From Martelella alba (lineage in GTDB: Bacteria; Pseudomonadota; Gammaproteobacteria; Enterobacterales; Enterobacteriaceae): 64,000 bases of DNA. Below the pieces are notes generated by a model. It saw nothing but the letters and a program-made list of their open reading frames with translations. It was not told the origin of the DNA and ran no database searches. The stretch spans positions 248,001 to 312,000 of the forward strand of contig NZ_SZPQ01000001.1 of assembly GCF_005217455.1 (NCBI RefSeq), given 5' to 3'. Positions 39,363 through 49,666 of this stretch are shown here, in pieces. Both the position numbers and the translations under genes were made by a program. Within the stretch, counting starts at the first letter, position 1. Each line of letters opens with the position of its first letter.

Positions 39363-39440
39363 CTACACTCCGCGTACCAGCGTACCGCGCATCGAAAGTG
39401 CGAGTAGTAGTAGGCTGAGTAGGCGGGCAGAAACGAACAT
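39363..39440 (-). CDS. leuL: leu operon leader peptide
   Basis: A 25-codon frame from ATG at 39440 to TAG at 39363, just before the attenuator. After MFVSAR come Leu-Leu-Ser-Leu-Leu-Leu-Leu, encoded CTA CTC AGC CTA CTA CTA CTC, and the peptide ends RGTLVRGV. The density of leucine codons, mostly the rare CTA, identifies a leucine-sensing leader. Ribosome stalling here should prevent terminator formation. Sequence outside the Leu block differs from the E. coli leader. Confidence 0.9.
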   Translation of the reverse strand: MFVSARLLSLLLLALSMRGTLVRGV

Positions 39441-39481
39441 GATCAGTCGGCGTCCACGTCATAATGGTGTATTGATATTTA

Positions 39482-39510
39482 TTGGTACATGAATCGTTCT
39501 TTAATGTCAA
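39482..39510 (-). promoter_or_regulatory. leu operon promoter
   Basis: On the minus strand TTGACA is followed after 17 bases by TACCAA, with a predicted start near 39475. This places leuL about 35 bases into the transcript. The -35 is perfect and the -10 poor, as in the E. coli leu promoter. Confidence 0.7.
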
Positions 39511-39847
39511 CATTTCATACATAATGCTTATCATCCTTCGCAAACGTTTGCCCGGTTGCAACGATGTGAATTGCCGTTATTGTCGCAACAAGCAGCCCAC
39601 AGGGGTGATAAACCCATTATAGACGCTATTTTATATCGCTATTAACCTGAATGACGGAGTAATGACTGTTTCAATGCCGGTCCGTGTTTTTTTTGCCAAT
39701 TGCCTGGGCCATCAACTGGCGTTATCGTTACCGGTCATCATTCATAACGACACGTCATTCAGATGTCATTGTCACGACTTTACCTGTACCCGGCGACGGC
39801 CCGCGCGACGGCCGCCGCAGAACTTTTGAAAGCCTGGAGGCGAACCC
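39511..39847. other. leuA-ilvI intergenic region without leuO
   Basis: In E. coli the regulator gene leuO lies here; no such gene, nor a fragment of one, is visible. The gap holds the palindrome GCAAACGTTTGC (39540-39551), a T8 run near 39689, and three closely spaced TCATT-type motifs at about 39737-39774. GGAGG lies at 39836-39840 ahead of ilvI. The ilvIH promoter and Lrp sites are expected here but cannot be assigned by eye. Confidence 0.6.
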
Positions 39848-41566
39848 ATGGAGATGTTGTCAGGTGCCGAGATGGTGGTCCGATCGTTAATTGATCAGGG
39901 CGTGAAACATGTATTCGGTTATCCCGGCGGAGCCGTGCTGGACATTTATGACGCTTTGCATACGCTCGGCGGCATCGATCATATTCTGGTGCGCCACGAG
40001 CAAGGGGCGGTACACATGGCCGATGGCTACGCCCGCGCCACCGGCCAGGTGGGCGTGGTGCTGGTGACATCGGGTCCCGGCGCCACCAACGCGATAACCG
40101 GTATCGCCACCGCCTATATGGATTCGATCCCGCTGGTGGTGATTTCCGGACAAGTCGCCAGCACGCTGATTGGTTTTGACGCGTTCCAGGAATGCGACAT
40201 GGTGGGTATCTCCCGCCCAGTGGTCAAACACAGCTATTTGGTCAAGAAAACCGAGGACATCCCGGACGTGCTGAAAAAGGCGTTTTATCTCGCGTCCACC
40301 GGCCGTCCGGGGCCGGTTGTCATCGATTTGCCCAAAGACATTTTGAATCCCGCCGTGAAACTGCCTTACGTGTATCCCGAGTCGGTATCGATGCGTTCTT
40401 ATAATCCGACGGTGCAAGGGCACAAGGGCCAGATTCGCCGGGCGGCGCAGACCTTGCTGGCCGCCGAGCGGCCGGTGATTTACACCGGCGGCGGGGCGAT
40501 TACCGCCGGCTGTCACCAGGAACTGCGCCAACTGGCGGAAAAACTGAACATCCCCGTGGTCAGCTCGCTGATGGGCCTGGGCAGTTTCCCCGGCACCCAT
40601 CGCCAACATCTCGGTATGCTGGGTATGCACGGCACTTATGAAGCGAATATGACCATTCATGGAGCCGATGTGATCTTCGCGGTTGGCGTGCGTTTTGACG
40701 ATCGCACCACCAATAACCTGCTGAAATACTGCCCTGACGCCACCATATTGCATATTGACGTCGACCCGGCGTCCATTTCCAAGACGGTGACGGCGGATAT
40801 CCCCATTGTCGGCGATGCCCGGCAGGTGCTCATGCAAATCCTCGAGCAACTCAATCAGGGCGATGCGCCGCAGCCTTATGACGCATTGCGCGACTGGTGG
40901 CAGAAGATTGAACAATGGCGGGCCCGCCATTGTCTGGACTATGACCGCGACAGCGGTAAAATCAAACCCCAGGCCGTGGTCGAGGCGCTGTATCGTTTGA
41001 CCGAAGGCAAAGCCTATGTCACCTCGGATGTCGGCCAGCATCAGATGTTCGCCGCGCTCTACTATCCCTTTGACGAGCCGCGCCGCTGGATCAATTCCGG
41101 CGGACTCGGCACCATGGGTTTCGGTTTGCCGGCGGCGCTGGGCGCGAAACTGGCGCTGCCCGACGAAACCGTCATTTGCATAACCGGCGACGGCAGTATC
41201 CAAATGAACATCCAGGAACTGTCCACCGCGCTGCAATACGGTCTGCCCGTGGTGGTGGTGCTGTTGAACAACCGCTATTTGGGCATGGTCAAACAGTGGC
41301 AGGATATGATTTATTCCGGTCGCCATTCCCAGTCCTATATGGAATCCCTGCCGGATTTCGTCAAATTGGCGGAAGCCTACGGTCATGTGGGCATCGCAAT
41401 ACAGTCGCCGGATGAACTTGAGAGCAAGCTGGCCTCGGCGCTGGCCCAGAAGCATCGCCTGGTATTTGTGGATGTGATGGTCGATGGCTCGGAACACGTC
41501 TATCCCATGCAGGTTCGCGGCGGCGGTATGGATGAAATGTGGTTAAGCAAAACGGAGAGGACCTGA
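39848..41566 (+). CDS. ilvI: Acetolactate synthase III large subunit
   Basis: TPP-dependent AHAS III catalytic subunit, first step of valine/leucine/isoleucine synthesis. It has 572 residues (574 in E. coli). The catalytic Glu is in [16 protein letters not shown], the TPP-binding [12 protein letters not shown] is near 446, and the FAD domain is in between. The start has GGAGG eight bases upstream. It forms an operon with ilvH, two bases downstream. Confidence 0.98.
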   Translation: MEMLSGAEMVVRSLIDQGVKHVFGYPGGAVLDIYDALHTLGGIDHILVRHEQGAVHMADGYARATGQVGVVLVTSGPGATNAITGIATAYMDSIPLVVISGQVASTLIGFDAFQECDMVGISRPVVKHSYLVKKTEDIPDVLKKAFYLASTGRPGPVVIDLPKDILNPAVKLPYVYPESVSMRSYNPTVQGHKGQIRRAAQTLLAAERPVIYTGGGAITAGCHQELRQLAEKLNIPVVSSLMGLGSFPGTHRQHLGMLGMHGTYEANMTIHGADVIFAVGVRFDDRTTNNLLKYCPDATILHIDVDPASISKTVTADIPIVGDARQVLMQILEQLNQGDAPQPYDALRDWWQKIEQWRARHCLDYDRDSGKIKPQAVVEALYRLTEGKAYVTSDVGQHQMFAALYYPFDEPRRWINSGGLGTMGFGLPAALGAKLALPDETVICITGDGSIQMNIQELSTALQYGLPVVVVLLNNRYLGMVKQWQDMIYSGRHSQSYMESLPDFVKLAEAYGHVGIAIQSPDELESKLASALAQKHRLVFVDVMVDGSEHVYPMQVRGGGMDEMWLSKTERT

Positions 41567-41568
41567 TC

Positions 41569-42066
41569 ATGCGCCGGATTTTATCGGTTTTACTGGAAAA
41601 CGAATCGGGCGCGTTGTCGCGGGTTATCGGCCTGTTCGCCCAACGCGGTTATAATATTGAAAGCCTTACCGTGGCGCCGACCGACGATCCCACCCTGTCG
41701 CGCATGACCATCCAGACCGTGGGGGACGCCAAAGTGCTTGAACAAATCGAAAAGCAGCTGCATAAGCTTATCGATGTGTTGCGCGTCAGCGAACTGGGCC
41801 ATGGGCAGGGCACCCATGTGGAGCGGGAAATTATGCTGGTGAAAGTGCAGGCCAGCGGTCCCCATCGCGAAGAGGTGAAACGTTGCGCCGATATCTTCCG
41901 CGGGCAAATCGTCGATGTGACGCCCACGCTGTATACCGTGCAATTGGCGGGCGCCAGCGATAAGCTGGACGCGTTCCTGGCGACCATCCGCGAAGCGGCT
42001 GAAATTGTCGAAGTCGCGCGGTCCGGCGTGGTCGGCCTGTCGCGCGGCGATAAGGTCATGCGCTAA
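41569..42066 (+). CDS. ilvH: Acetolactate synthase III regulatory subunit
   Basis: Small subunit that activates IlvI and confers valine feedback inhibition. It has 165 residues (163 in E. coli). The N-terminal ACT domain shows [33 protein letters not shown], which includes the valine-binding region; a second regulatory domain follows. The ATG at 41569 is chosen over one at 41539 inside ilvI. Confidence 0.97.
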   Translation: MRRILSVLLENESGALSRVIGLFAQRGYNIESLTVAPTDDPTLSRMTIQTVGDAKVLEQIEKQLHKLIDVLRVSELGHGQGTHVEREIMLVKVQASGPHREEVKRCADIFRGQIVDVTPTLYTVQLAGASDKLDAFLATIREAAEIVEVARSGVVGLSRGDKVMR

Positions 42067-42216
42067 ACCGCAACGCCGCGGCCGCCGGCAAAGCCGCAAC
42101 GTGAAATATGACAGGTATATAGTATTTTGCACCGATAGCTGTAACATAGCTGTATTCCCTGATGAGATTATGGACATATTGGCACAGGGTGATCATCAAC
42201 AGCGCAAGGAGATTCT

Positions 42217-43221
42217 GTGAAACTGGATGAGATAGCGCGCCTGGCCGGCGTCTCGCGCACCACCGCCAGTTATGTGATTAACGGCAAAGCGAAACAGTAC
42301 CGCGTCAGCGATAAAACCGTGGAAAAAGTGATGGCCGTGGTGCGTGAGCACAACTATCATCCCAATGCGGTCGCCGCCGGGCTTAGGGCAGGGAGAACCC
42401 GTTCCATCGGCCTGGTGATTCCCGATCTGGAAAATACCAGTTATACCCGTATTGCCAACTATCTGGAGCGCCAGGCACGCCAGCGGGGCTACCAGCTTTT
42501 GATTGCCTGCTCCGAGGACCAGCCGGATAACGAGATGCGTTGCGTCGAGCATCTATTACAGCGTCAAGTGGATGCCATTATCGTTTCCACCGCGTTGCCG
42601 CCGGAACATCCCTTTTACCAGCGCTGGGCCGAAGACACTTTCCCCATTGTGGCGCTGGATCGCGCCCTGGATCGCGAGCATTTTATCAGCGTGGTGGGCG
42701 CCGATCAGGATGATGCACAGATGCTGGCCGGGGAATTGCGCCATTTTCCCGGCGAGACGGTGCTTTATCTGGGCGCATTGCCGGAGTTGTCGGTGAGTTT
42801 TCTGCGCGAGCAGGGATTTCGCCAAGGCTGGGGCGATGATCCCCGCCAGCCCGATTTCCTCTATGCCAACAGCTACGAACGGTCCTCCTCGGCGGCGCTG
42901 TTCAGCCGCTATCTGGAAAGCCATCCGTTGCCGAAATGCATATTCACCACCTCATTTTCACTGCTGCAGGGGATCATGGATGTGATCCTTAAACGCCGAG
43001 GCCGTCTGCCGGCCGATCTGGCCATCGCCACCTTTGGTGATAACGAGCTGCTGGATTTTCTTGAATGTCCGGTACTGGCGGTGGCGCAGCGGCACCGGGA
43101 AGTGGCCGAGCGGGTGCTGGAGCTGGTTCTGGCCAGCCTTGACGAACCGCACCGGCCAAAGCCGGGGCTGACCCGTTTGCGGCGTAGCCTGTTTCGGCGG
43201 GGATCCCTTAGCCGCGCCTGA
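42217..43221 (+). CDS. cra: Catabolite repressor/activator Cra (FruR)
   Basis: LacI-family regulator of central carbon flow, relieved by fructose 1-phosphate. It has 334 residues, as in E. coli. The N-terminal helix-turn-helix reads [20 protein letters not shown], with hinge [20 protein letters not shown] and a periplasmic-binding-like effector domain after it. It starts with GTG, as in E. coli, after AAGGAG at 42206. Confidence 0.98.
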   Translation: MKLDEIARLAGVSRTTASYVINGKAKQYRVSDKTVEKVMAVVREHNYHPNAVAAGLRAGRTRSIGLVIPDLENTSYTRIANYLERQARQRGYQLLIACSEDQPDNEMRCVEHLLQRQVDAIIVSTALPPEHPFYQRWAEDTFPIVALDRALDREHFISVVGADQDDAQMLAGELRHFPGETVLYLGALPELSVSFLREQGFRQGWGDDPRQPDFLYANSYERSSSAALFSRYLESHPLPKCIFTTSFSLLQGIMDVILKRRGRLPADLAIATFGDNELLDFLECPVLAVAQRHREVAERVLELVLASLDEPHRPKPGLTRLRRSLFRRGSLSRA

Positions 43222-43249
43222 GAAGCTCGCGCAGACATCGGTTTGAAAG

Positions 43250-43276
43250 CAACGGCCCGTTAGCGACGGGCCGTTG
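43250..43276. terminator. Perfect 11-bp hairpin between convergent cra and alaE
   Basis: The arms CAACGGCCCGT and ACGGGCCGTTG enclose a five-base loop, 28 bases after the cra stop. Flanking T runs are weak, so it may serve both strands as an imperfect terminator. Confidence 0.6.
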
Positions 43277-43363
43277 GCGTTTCCGGCGACTGGCCGGCGT
43301 AAGGCATAAAAGGAGACCGCGGGCGCAACGCATTGGACGGGCGATCAGCGCCCGGACCCGGGT

Positions 43364-43807
43364 TCAGTTGACATAGCCGGCGACATGGAACAGCCGGCGG
43401 CAGTATTCGAGAAAGTAGCCGTAGACAACGCCCAGAATCATGGAACCGACGGCATTGGACGTCACCGCGGTCAGTATTTGTTCGCCGTCCGCCCCCACCG
43501 ACCAAAGAATGGCCATATAGACCGGCGACTGGAAGCTGACATAGGCCAGCAGATCGGCCAGGTTCCGCGTCCAGAACTGATCGGGGCCCAGGCGGCGCGC
43601 CAGACCCAGTACGGCATCGCGGTAACGGCCATAGGGCCAGGCGATGGCGATATTGACGGGCACCGACAACAGGCGCGAGGAAAGGGATTGCTCAAGGGTC
43701 ATGCCTGATATCAATACTTCGATGATCATACCGGCGATAAAACAGTAGACCACCAGGGCGAAAGTATCGGCCGCGGCCATACGTAAACGGGACGAGCGGG
43801 AGAACAT
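43364..43807 (-). CDS. alaE: L-alanine exporter AlaE
   Basis: Inner-membrane L-alanine exporter of 147 residues with four hydrophobic segments. It aligns over its full length with E. coli Ala[58 protein letters not shown] and [18 protein letters not shown]. The Met at 43807 is preceded by TTGGAG; a Met at 43822 is less likely. In E. coli it maps near 60 min, so its place between cra and mraZ reflects rearrangement. It is convergent with cra. Confidence 0.93.
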   Translation of the reverse strand: MFSRSSRLRMAAADTFALVVYCFIAGMIIEVLISGMTLEQSLSSRLLSVPVNIAIAWPYGRYRDAVLGLARRLGPDQFWTRNLADLLAYVSFQSPVYMAILWSVGADGEQILTAVTSNAVGSMILGVVYGYFLEYCRRLFHVAGYVN

Positions 43808-44575
43808 AACAGGGGGCTCCAAAAGCTGAACGTGATCAATACAACGTCATGCAAACAATTAGTTTACATAGTGTTTTATTGTAGATATTTATTAATATGT
43901 AGTTTACATCACTGCTTAATGCAAGTTAACTAGTGTTTAATCTTTATTTTATGTCATCCACAGGGGGTTATCCCTAAAAAAATTTTTTTTAAAACGAATT
44001 GGACGATTTCCCTCGGTCAAAAACAAAAAAAATATATATATCATGAAGTTATTTTCATGGTAAATCACTGCCGCCCACCAGGTTCCAGACAAGCCTGTTG
44101 AAGTAGGGTGGAATACAGCGCGCAAAACGAACGCTTTCGGATAATTCTGGAAAGGTGAAATAATCTGTCCGAAAACAAATAATCATTGGGTAAGAAAAAC
44201 AGTGCCGCCGGAAGTAAATAAAGGGGAAACTGGATTTTATTTATACCTATGAGCTCATTATATTTCGAAAACAATTTGAGATAGCTTAAAGTCTCACCAT
44301 AAAAAAACCGGCATCGGGCAAATGAAAGAAGGGGGTCGTCAACAAGCCGATTGAGCGCCCTACAGCCTATGGCGTATAATCCACGCGCCGGATCGCCCAG
44401 CTCCCCCGGACAGCGGGGGATTGGGGTTATATCACAAATTTACGCATTTTTATCAGATCGCCCCCTTTATGATTATCATGATGTTATTTGTATACTTTTT
44501 TATCCAACGCCAACTAATTTCCTCGCGAGCGTCTTATCCCAGGCATAAATAATCCCATTCTTGCTCGTTAGTAGC

Positions 44576-44605
44576 TTGACAATGTTTTAACACCATTCGT
44601 ACACT
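44576..44605 (+). promoter_or_regulatory. Promoter of the dcw cluster (Pmra)
   Basis: A perfect TTGACA (44576-44581) and TACACT (44600-44605) are 18 bases apart, about 60 bases before mraZ. In E. coli Pmra drives the first nine or so genes of the cluster. Confidence 0.75.
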
Positions 44606-44613
44606 CTTTTGCG

Positions 44614-44638
44614 TGGGAATAAGTGGGACAAAGTGGTA
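44614..44638 (+). promoter_or_regulatory. MraZ operator, three TGG repeats
   Basis: TGGGA at 44614 and 44624 and TGGTA at 44634 recur at exactly ten bases, with AAT/ACA-AAG spacers, between the promoter and the mraZ start. This is the known MraZ-box arrangement for autorepression; the third repeat is degenerate. Confidence 0.85.
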
Positions 44639-44667
44639 AAAAGGGTTTCTGAGGGGTAAATCGGCAT

Positions 44668-45126
44668 ATGTTCCGTGGGGCGACGTTGGTCAACCTCGAC
44701 AGCAAAGGCAGGCTTGCCGTGCCGACCCGTTACCGGGAGAAGCTGATCGAGGAAACGGAGGGTTTGATGGTGTGCACCATCGACCTCCACCAGCCGTGCC
44801 TGTTGCTTTACCCTTTGCCGGAGTGGGAAATCATCGAACAGAAGCTGGCGGGCCTCTCAAGCATGAACCCCGCGGAGCGCCGCGTGCAGCGTTTGTTGCT
44901 GGGCCACGCCAGTGAATGCCAGATGGACGGCGCCGGACGTCTGCTGATCGCGCAGACGCTGCGGCAGCATGCCGGGCTAACCAAAGAAGTGATGCTGGTC
45001 GGACAATTCAATAAGTTTGAATTGTGGGATGAACAGACCTGGTATCAACAAGTCAAGGACGATATAGACGCAGAATTGTCGGCGCAGGAACCGTTGTCCG
45101 TCCGACTACAAGACTTGTCTCTATAG
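44668..45126 (+). CDS. mraZ: Transcriptional regulator MraZ
   Basis: Ring-forming AbrB-fold repressor of the dcw promoter, 152 residues as in E. coli. The duplicated motif is seen in [14 protein letters not shown] near 11-24 and [13 protein letters not shown] near 89. It is the first gene of the cluster, two bases before rsmH, with GAGGGG upstream. Confidence 0.98.
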   Translation: MFRGATLVNLDSKGRLAVPTRYREKLIEETEGLMVCTIDLHQPCLLLYPLPEWEIIEQKLAGLSSMNPAERRVQRLLLGHASECQMDGAGRLLIAQTLRQHAGLTKEVMLVGQFNKFELWDEQTWYQQVKDDIDAELSAQEPLSVRLQDLSL

Positions 45127-45128
45127 CT

Positions 45129-46070
45129 ATGGCAGAAACGTATCTACATACCACCGTCTTGCTGGATGAAGCGGTAAACGGTCTGAATATTCGTCCCGAC
45201 GGCGTTTACGTCGACGGCACGTTCGGGCGCGGTGGGCATTCGCGGCTTATTCTGTCCCGGCTGGGGACGGAGGGCCGGCTGCTGGCTATAGATCGCGATC
45301 CCCAGGCCGTGGAAGCCGCCCTGGCTTGGCAGGATCCCCGTTTCAGCATTATCCACGGGCCGTTTTCATCCCTGGCCGATTATATGGCGCAGCGGCGGCT
45401 GACCGGGAAGATCGACGGCATTCTGCTGGATCTGGGGGTATCGTCGCCGCAGTTGGATGATCCGCTGAGGGGATTTTCCTTTATGCGCGACGGGCCTCTG
45501 GATATGCGGATGGACACGACCCGCGGCCTGTCGGCGGCCGAATGGCTGGCTCAGGCCGAGGCCGAAGATATCGCCTGGGTGCTGAAAACTTTCGGCGAAG
45601 AACGTTTCGCCCGGCGTATCGCGCAAGCGATCGTCGAACGCAACCGGCAGTCGCCGCTGACGCGCACGCATCAGTTGGCCGAGCTGGTCGCCGCCGCCAG
45701 TCCCTATCGCGAAAAGCACAAACATCCCGCCACCCGCACATTTCAGGCCATCCGCATCTACATCAATAGCGAACTGGAAGAACTGGAACGGGCGTTGGAC
45801 GGGGCGTTGGCCGTTCTGGCTCCGGGCGGGCGCCTGTCGGTGATTAGCTTTCACTCGCTGGAGGACCGGTTGGTCAAACGTTTTATCCGCGATCATAGCC
45901 GTGGTCCGCGGGTGCCGGCCAATATGCCGTTAACCGAGGCGCAAATCGCCCAATGGGGCAAACCGCAACTGAAAGTGGCGGGCAAGCTGCAACCCTCCGG
46001 ACAAGAGGTGGAGGACAACCCCCGGGCGCGTAGTTCGGTGCTGCGTCTGGCCGAGAGGCTGGCGTCATGA
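45129..46070 (+). CDS. rsmH: 16S rRNA m4C1402 methyltransferase
   Basis: SAM-dependent N4-methylation of C1402 in 16S rRNA (MraW), 313 residues as in E. coli. SAM motif [15 protein letters not shown] is near 32, with [15 protein letters not shown] near 97 and [15 protein letters not shown] near 237. Its stop overlaps the ftsL start (ATGATG). Confidence 0.98.
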   Translation: MAETYLHTTVLLDEAVNGLNIRPDGVYVDGTFGRGGHSRLILSRLGTEGRLLAIDRDPQAVEAALAWQDPRFSIIHGPFSSLADYMAQRRLTGKIDGILLDLGVSSPQLDDPLRGFSFMRDGPLDMRMDTTRGLSAAEWLAQAEAEDIAWVLKTFGEERFARRIAQAIVERNRQSPLTRTHQLAELVAAASPYREKHKHPATRTFQAIRIYINSELEELERALDGALAVLAPGGRLSVISFHSLEDRLVKRFIRDHSRGPRVPANMPLTEAQIAQWGKPQLKVAGKLQPSGQEVEDNPRARSSVLRLAERLAS

Positions 46071-46387
46071 TGGGCAATGAACGCCACGGACTTATCGGCG
46101 TTATCGGCGAGGATATGTTACGGCATGCCAAACTGCCGTTAATCCTGTTGGCGGCGGTGCTGGTGTCGGCGGTGCTGGTGGTGACGACCACCAACGAAAC
46201 GCGGCGCCTCACCGCGCAACGGGAACAATTGGTGCTTGAGAGGGACGCGCTGGACATTGAGTGGCGCAATCTGATCCTCGAGGAAAACGCGTTGGGCGAC
46301 CATAGCCGGGTTGAACGCATCGCGACGGAGAAACTCAAAATGCAGCACGTGGATCCGGCGCAGGAAAACATCGTGGTAGAACAATAG
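46067..46387 (+). CDS. ftsL: Cell division protein FtsL
   Basis: Bitopic divisome protein forming the FtsQLB complex. A short cytoplasmic N-terminus, one membrane helix (about 24-43) and a periplasmic leucine-zipper coil are visible. The coil [20 protein letters not shown] is almost identical to E. coli. It has 106 residues against 121; the missing part is the N-terminal cytoplasmic tail, since this start lies at the rsmH stop. Confidence 0.96.
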   Translation: MMGNERHGLIGVIGEDMLRHAKLPLILLAAVLVSAVLVVTTTNETRRLTAQREQLVLERDALDIEWRNLILEENALGDHSRVERIATEKLKMQHVDPAQENIVVEQ

Positions 46388-46428
46388 ATCATGCTTCGAC
46401 AATAAAAACGACGGATGGCCGAAATTAC

Positions 46429-48192
46429 ATGAAAGCCGCACGGGCGATAAAACTAAAACGCGACGTAGATCAGGCCAGCTTTGTCAGCTGGCGTTTTGCG
46501 TTGTTGTGCGGTTGTATCGTTATCGCCCTGGCGGGCCTGATCGCCCGGGTGGGTTATCTGCAAGTGGTCAATCCCGATCGCCTGGTGCGCGAGGGGGACA
46601 TGCGCTCGCTGCGCGTGCAGGAAGTGCCGACCTCGCGGGGCATGATAAGCGATCGCTCCGGCCGGCCGCTGGCGGTCAGCGTGCCGGTCAACGCTATCTG
46701 GGCCGATCCGAAGGAATTGAACGACAAAGGCGGCATGACCTTGGACAGCCGCTGGAAGGCGCTGTCGGATGCGATTTCCGTGCCGCTGGATCAAGTATCG
46801 GCGCGCATCAACGCCAACCCCAAAGGCCGGTTCGTTTATCTGGCGCGGCAAGTCAATCCGGCCATCGGCGAGTATATACACAAACTGAAATTACCCGGCG
46901 TCTACCTGCGGCAAGAATCGCGGCGCTATTATCCGGCCGGCCAGGTGACCGCGCACCTTATCGGCTTTACCAATATCGATGGCCAGGGCATCGAGGGTCT
47001 GGAAAAAAGCTTTGACCGCTGGCTGACCGGGCAGCCGGGGGAACGGACCGTACGCAAAGATCGCTTTGGCCGGGTGATAGAGGATATCGCCATGGTGGAC
47101 AGCCAGGCGGCGCACAATCTGGTGTTAAGCATCGATGAGCGTTTACAGGCCCTGGTTTATCGCGAGCTCAACAACGCCGTGGCCTTCAATAAGGCCGAAT
47201 CCGGTTCCGCCGTGCTGGTGGATGTCAATACCGGCGAAGTGCTGGCGATGGTCAACAGTCCGTCCTACAACCCGAACAATCTGGCCGGCACGCCGAACGA
47301 CGTGATGCGCAACCGCGCCATTACCGATATTTTCGAGCCGGGTTCCACCGTGAAACCCATGGTGGTGATGACCGCGCTGCAGCGCGGCGTGATCAAGGAA
47401 AATTCAGTAATCAATACGTTGCCTTATTATATCAACGGCCATGAAATCAAGGATGTCGGCCGTTATGCCGAACTTACCCTGACCGGTGTTCTGCAAAAAT
47501 CGAGTAATGTCGGCGTTTCGAAACTGGCATTAGCGATGCCGTCCTCGGCGCTGGTGGATACTTACTCGCGTTTTGGACTGGGTAAGGCGACCAATTTGGG
47601 GTTGGTCGGAGAAAGCAGTGGCTTATTTCCCCATAAACAACGGTGGTCCGACATAGAGAGGGCCACCTTCTCATTCGGTTACGGGCTGATGGTGACGCCG
47701 TTACAGTTGGCCCGTGTTTACGCCACCATCGGCAGCCTGGGCGTGCTGCGGCCGCTGTCGATCACTAAGGTCGATCCGCCGGTGGCGGGTGAGCGGGTCT
47801 TTCCGGAGCCGCTGGTGCGCACCGTGGTGCATATGATGGAAAGCGTGGCGTTGCCGGGCGGCGGCGGCACCAAGGCCGCCATCAAGGGTTACCGCATCGC
47901 CATCAAAACCGGCACCGCGAAGAAAGTGGGGCCGGATGGCCAATACATCAATAAATACATTGCCTACACCGCAGGCGTGGCGCCGGCCAGTCAGCCCCGC
48001 TTTGCCCTGGTCGTGGTGATAAACGATCCCCAGGCCGGTAAATACTACGGCGGCGCGGTTTCCGCGCCGGTGTTCGGCGCCATCATGGGGGGCGTGCTGC
48101 GCACCATGAACGTGGAGCCGGATGCGATACCGACCGGAGATAAAAATGAAATGGTAGTCAATCAAGAAGAGGGATCAGGTGACCGATCGTAA
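46429..48192 (+). CDS. ftsI: Peptidoglycan transpeptidase FtsI (PBP3)
   Basis: Septal class B penicillin-binding protein, 587 residues (588 in E. coli). An N-terminal membrane helix (about 20-40) and a pedestal domain with [14 protein letters not shown] come first. The transpeptidase domain has the nucleophile in [17 protein letters not shown] for the second motif and IKTGTAKK for KTGT. The C-terminus overlaps the murE start by 14 bases. Confidence 0.98.
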   Translation: MKAARAIKLKRDVDQASFVSWRFALLCGCIVIALAGLIARVGYLQVVNPDRLVREGDMRSLRVQEVPTSRGMISDRSGRPLAVSVPVNAIWADPKELNDKGGMTLDSRWKALSDAISVPLDQVSARINANPKGRFVYLARQVNPAIGEYIHKLKLPGVYLRQESRRYYPAGQVTAHLIGFTNIDGQGIEGLEKSFDRWLTGQPGERTVRKDRFGRVIEDIAMVDSQAAHNLVLSIDERLQALVYRELNNAVAFNKAESGSAVLVDVNTGEVLAMVNSPSYNPNNLAGTPNDVMRNRAITDIFEPGSTVKPMVVMTALQRGVIKENSVINTLPYYINGHEIKDVGRYAELTLTGVLQKSSNVGVSKLALAMPSSALVDTYSRFGLGKATNLGLVGESSGLFPHKQRWSDIERATFSFGYGLMVTPLQLARVYATIGSLGVLRPLSITKVDPPVAGERVFPEPLVRTVVHMMESVALPGGGGTKAAIKGYRIAIKTGTAKKVGPDGQYINKYIAYTAGVAPASQPRFALVVVINDPQAGKYYGGAVSAPVFGAIMGGVLRTMNVEPDAIPTGDKNEMVVNQEEGSGDRS

Positions 48193-49666
48193 TTTGCGCG
48201 ACCTGCTGGCTCCCTGGGTGCCTTCGGCGCCGGAGCCGCGCTTACGGGAAATGACCCTTGACAGCCGCGCGGCGGCTGCCGGGGATCTGTTCGTGGCGAT
48301 CGCCGGCCATAAGGCGGACGGGCGTGACTATATTTCCCAGGCGATAGCGCAAGGCGTCGCCGCCGTCGTGGCGGAAGCGCAAGGCGTGGCTGCGGATGGC
48401 GAGATACGTTTGACCCATGGCGTGCCCGTCATTTATCTGGCCAATCTTAACCAGCGGCTGTCGGCCCTGGCCGGCCGGTTTTATCATCAGCCCTCCACCC
48501 GTTTACGGCTGGCGGGCGTAACCGGCACCAACGGCAAAACCACCACGGCCCATCTTTTGGCGCAGTGGACGCAATTACTCGGTGAAACCAGCGCCGTGAT
48601 GGGCACGGTGGGCAACGGTTTACTGGGGCGGGTGGCGCCCGCGGAAAACACCACCGGCTCCGCCATTGATATCCAGCAGACCCTGGACCATCTGTTGGCG
48701 CAGGGCGCCACTTTCGCCGCCATGGAGGTTTCCTCCCATGGGCTCGTGCAATACCGGGTGGCCGACGTGCATTTCGCCGCGGCGATCTTCACCAATCTGA
48801 GCCGCGATCATCTTGACTACCATGGCGACATGGCCCGGTATGAAGCGGCCAAATGGCGCCTGTTCGCCGATAATCCGGTGGGGGAGCGCATTATCAACGC
48901 CGATGATTCGGTGGGTCGCCGCTGGCTGGCCGCATTGCCGGAAGCGGTGGCGGTATCGGTACGGGGCTGTCTGCCCGACCCGCGTCCCGCTCGCTGGCTG
49001 CGGGTCGAACAGGTTGATTACCATGGCGACGGCGCCGGCATCCGTTTTGACTCCAGTTGGGGCGGCGGGCGGATTGACAGTCGCCTGATAGGCGAGTTTA
49101 ACGTCGCCAATGCCATGTTGGCGCTGGCCGCCTTGCTGGCGATGGGGTATCCGCTGGCCGATCTGCTGCGTACCGGCGGCCGGCTGCAATCGGTGTGCGG
49201 CCGCATGGAAGTGTTCCATGGCGATGGAAAACCGACGGTCGTGGTGGATTACGCCCACACGCCGGATGCGCTGGAAAAGGCCCTTTCGGCGGCGCGCCTG
49301 CATTGTCGCGGCAAGCTCTGGTGCGTTTTCGGCTGCGGCGGCGATCGGGATAAAGGCAAACGGCCGCTGATGGGCGGCATCGCCGAGCAATATGCCGATC
49401 GGGTGGTGATTACCGACGATAACCCGCGCAGCGAAGCGCCGCAGGCCATCATTAATGACATTCTGTCCGGTTTGCTGGATGCCGGCCGGGCCATGGTGAT
49501 CCCGGGCCGGGTGGAGGCGGTGACCAGCGCCATTATGCAGGCGTCCTCCCAGGACGTGGTGCTGGTGGCCGGCAAAGGTCACGAGGACTACCAGATTATC
49601 GGTCAGCAGCGACTGGATTATTCCGATCGCACCACCGTAGCACGGCTATTGGGGGCGATCGCATGA
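48179..49666 (+). CDS. murE: UDP-MurNAc-tripeptide (mDAP) ligase
   Basis: Adds meso-diaminopimelate to UDP-MurNAc-L-Ala-D-Glu, 495 residues. The ATP site [13 protein letters not shown] is near 113, and the diaminopimelate-specific DDNPRSEAP near 416. The start is a GTG inside the end of ftsI, as in E. coli. It uses the mDAP made through DapB. Confidence 0.98.
   Translation: MTDRNLRDLLAPWVPSAPEPRLREMTLDSRAAAAGDLFVAIAGHKADGRDYISQAIAQGVAAVVAEAQGVAADGEIRLTHGVPVIYLANLNQRLSALAGRFYHQPSTRLRLAGVTGTNGKTTTAHLLAQWTQLLGETSAVMGTVGNGLLGRVAPAENTTGSAIDIQQTLDHLLAQGATFAAMEVSSHGLVQYRVADVHFAAAIFTNLSRDHLDYHGDMARYEAAKWRLFADNPVGERIINADDSVGRRWLAALPEAVAVSVRGCLPDPRPARWLRVEQVDYHGDGAGIRFDSSWGGGRIDSRLIGEFNVANAMLALAALLAMGYPLADLLRTGGRLQSVCGRMEVFHGDGKPTVVVDYAHTPDALEKALSAARLHCRGKLWCVFGCGGDRDKGKRPLMGGIAEQYADRVVITDDNPRSEAPQAIINDILSGLLDAGRAMVIPGRVEAVTSAIMQASSQDVVLVAGKGHEDYQIIGQQRLDYSDRTTVARLLGAIA

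Larger units (their letters stand above)
43808..44667. other. AT-rich non-coding block between alaE and mraZ
   Basis: About 860 bases with no convincing gene and clearly lower GC than the flanks. It holds a repeated TAGTTTACAT (43860-43869 and 43900-43909), TAGTGTTTTA/TAGTGTTTAA at 43868 and 43931, and a DnaA-box-like TCATCCACA at 43954. An A7T8 tract lies at 43976-43990 and an alternating AT run near 44030. The mra promoter is at the right end. The small frames 44065-44274 and 44351-44548 lack homology and ribosome sites. Confidence 0.7.

Noticed and set aside
39887-41497. 536-codon minus-strand frame opposite ilvI
   Set aside because: Antisense shadow of a conserved enzyme; composition rich in His, Arg and Gly typical of such frames.
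43954-43962. DnaA-box-like TCATCCACA near alaE, with a partial second copy
   Set aside because: One mismatch and no cluster of boxes or 13-mers; the genes around are not origin neighbours.
44065-44274. 69-codon hydrophobic frame in the AT-rich block
   Set aside because: No homology or good ribosome site; ordinary for low-GC non-coding sequence.
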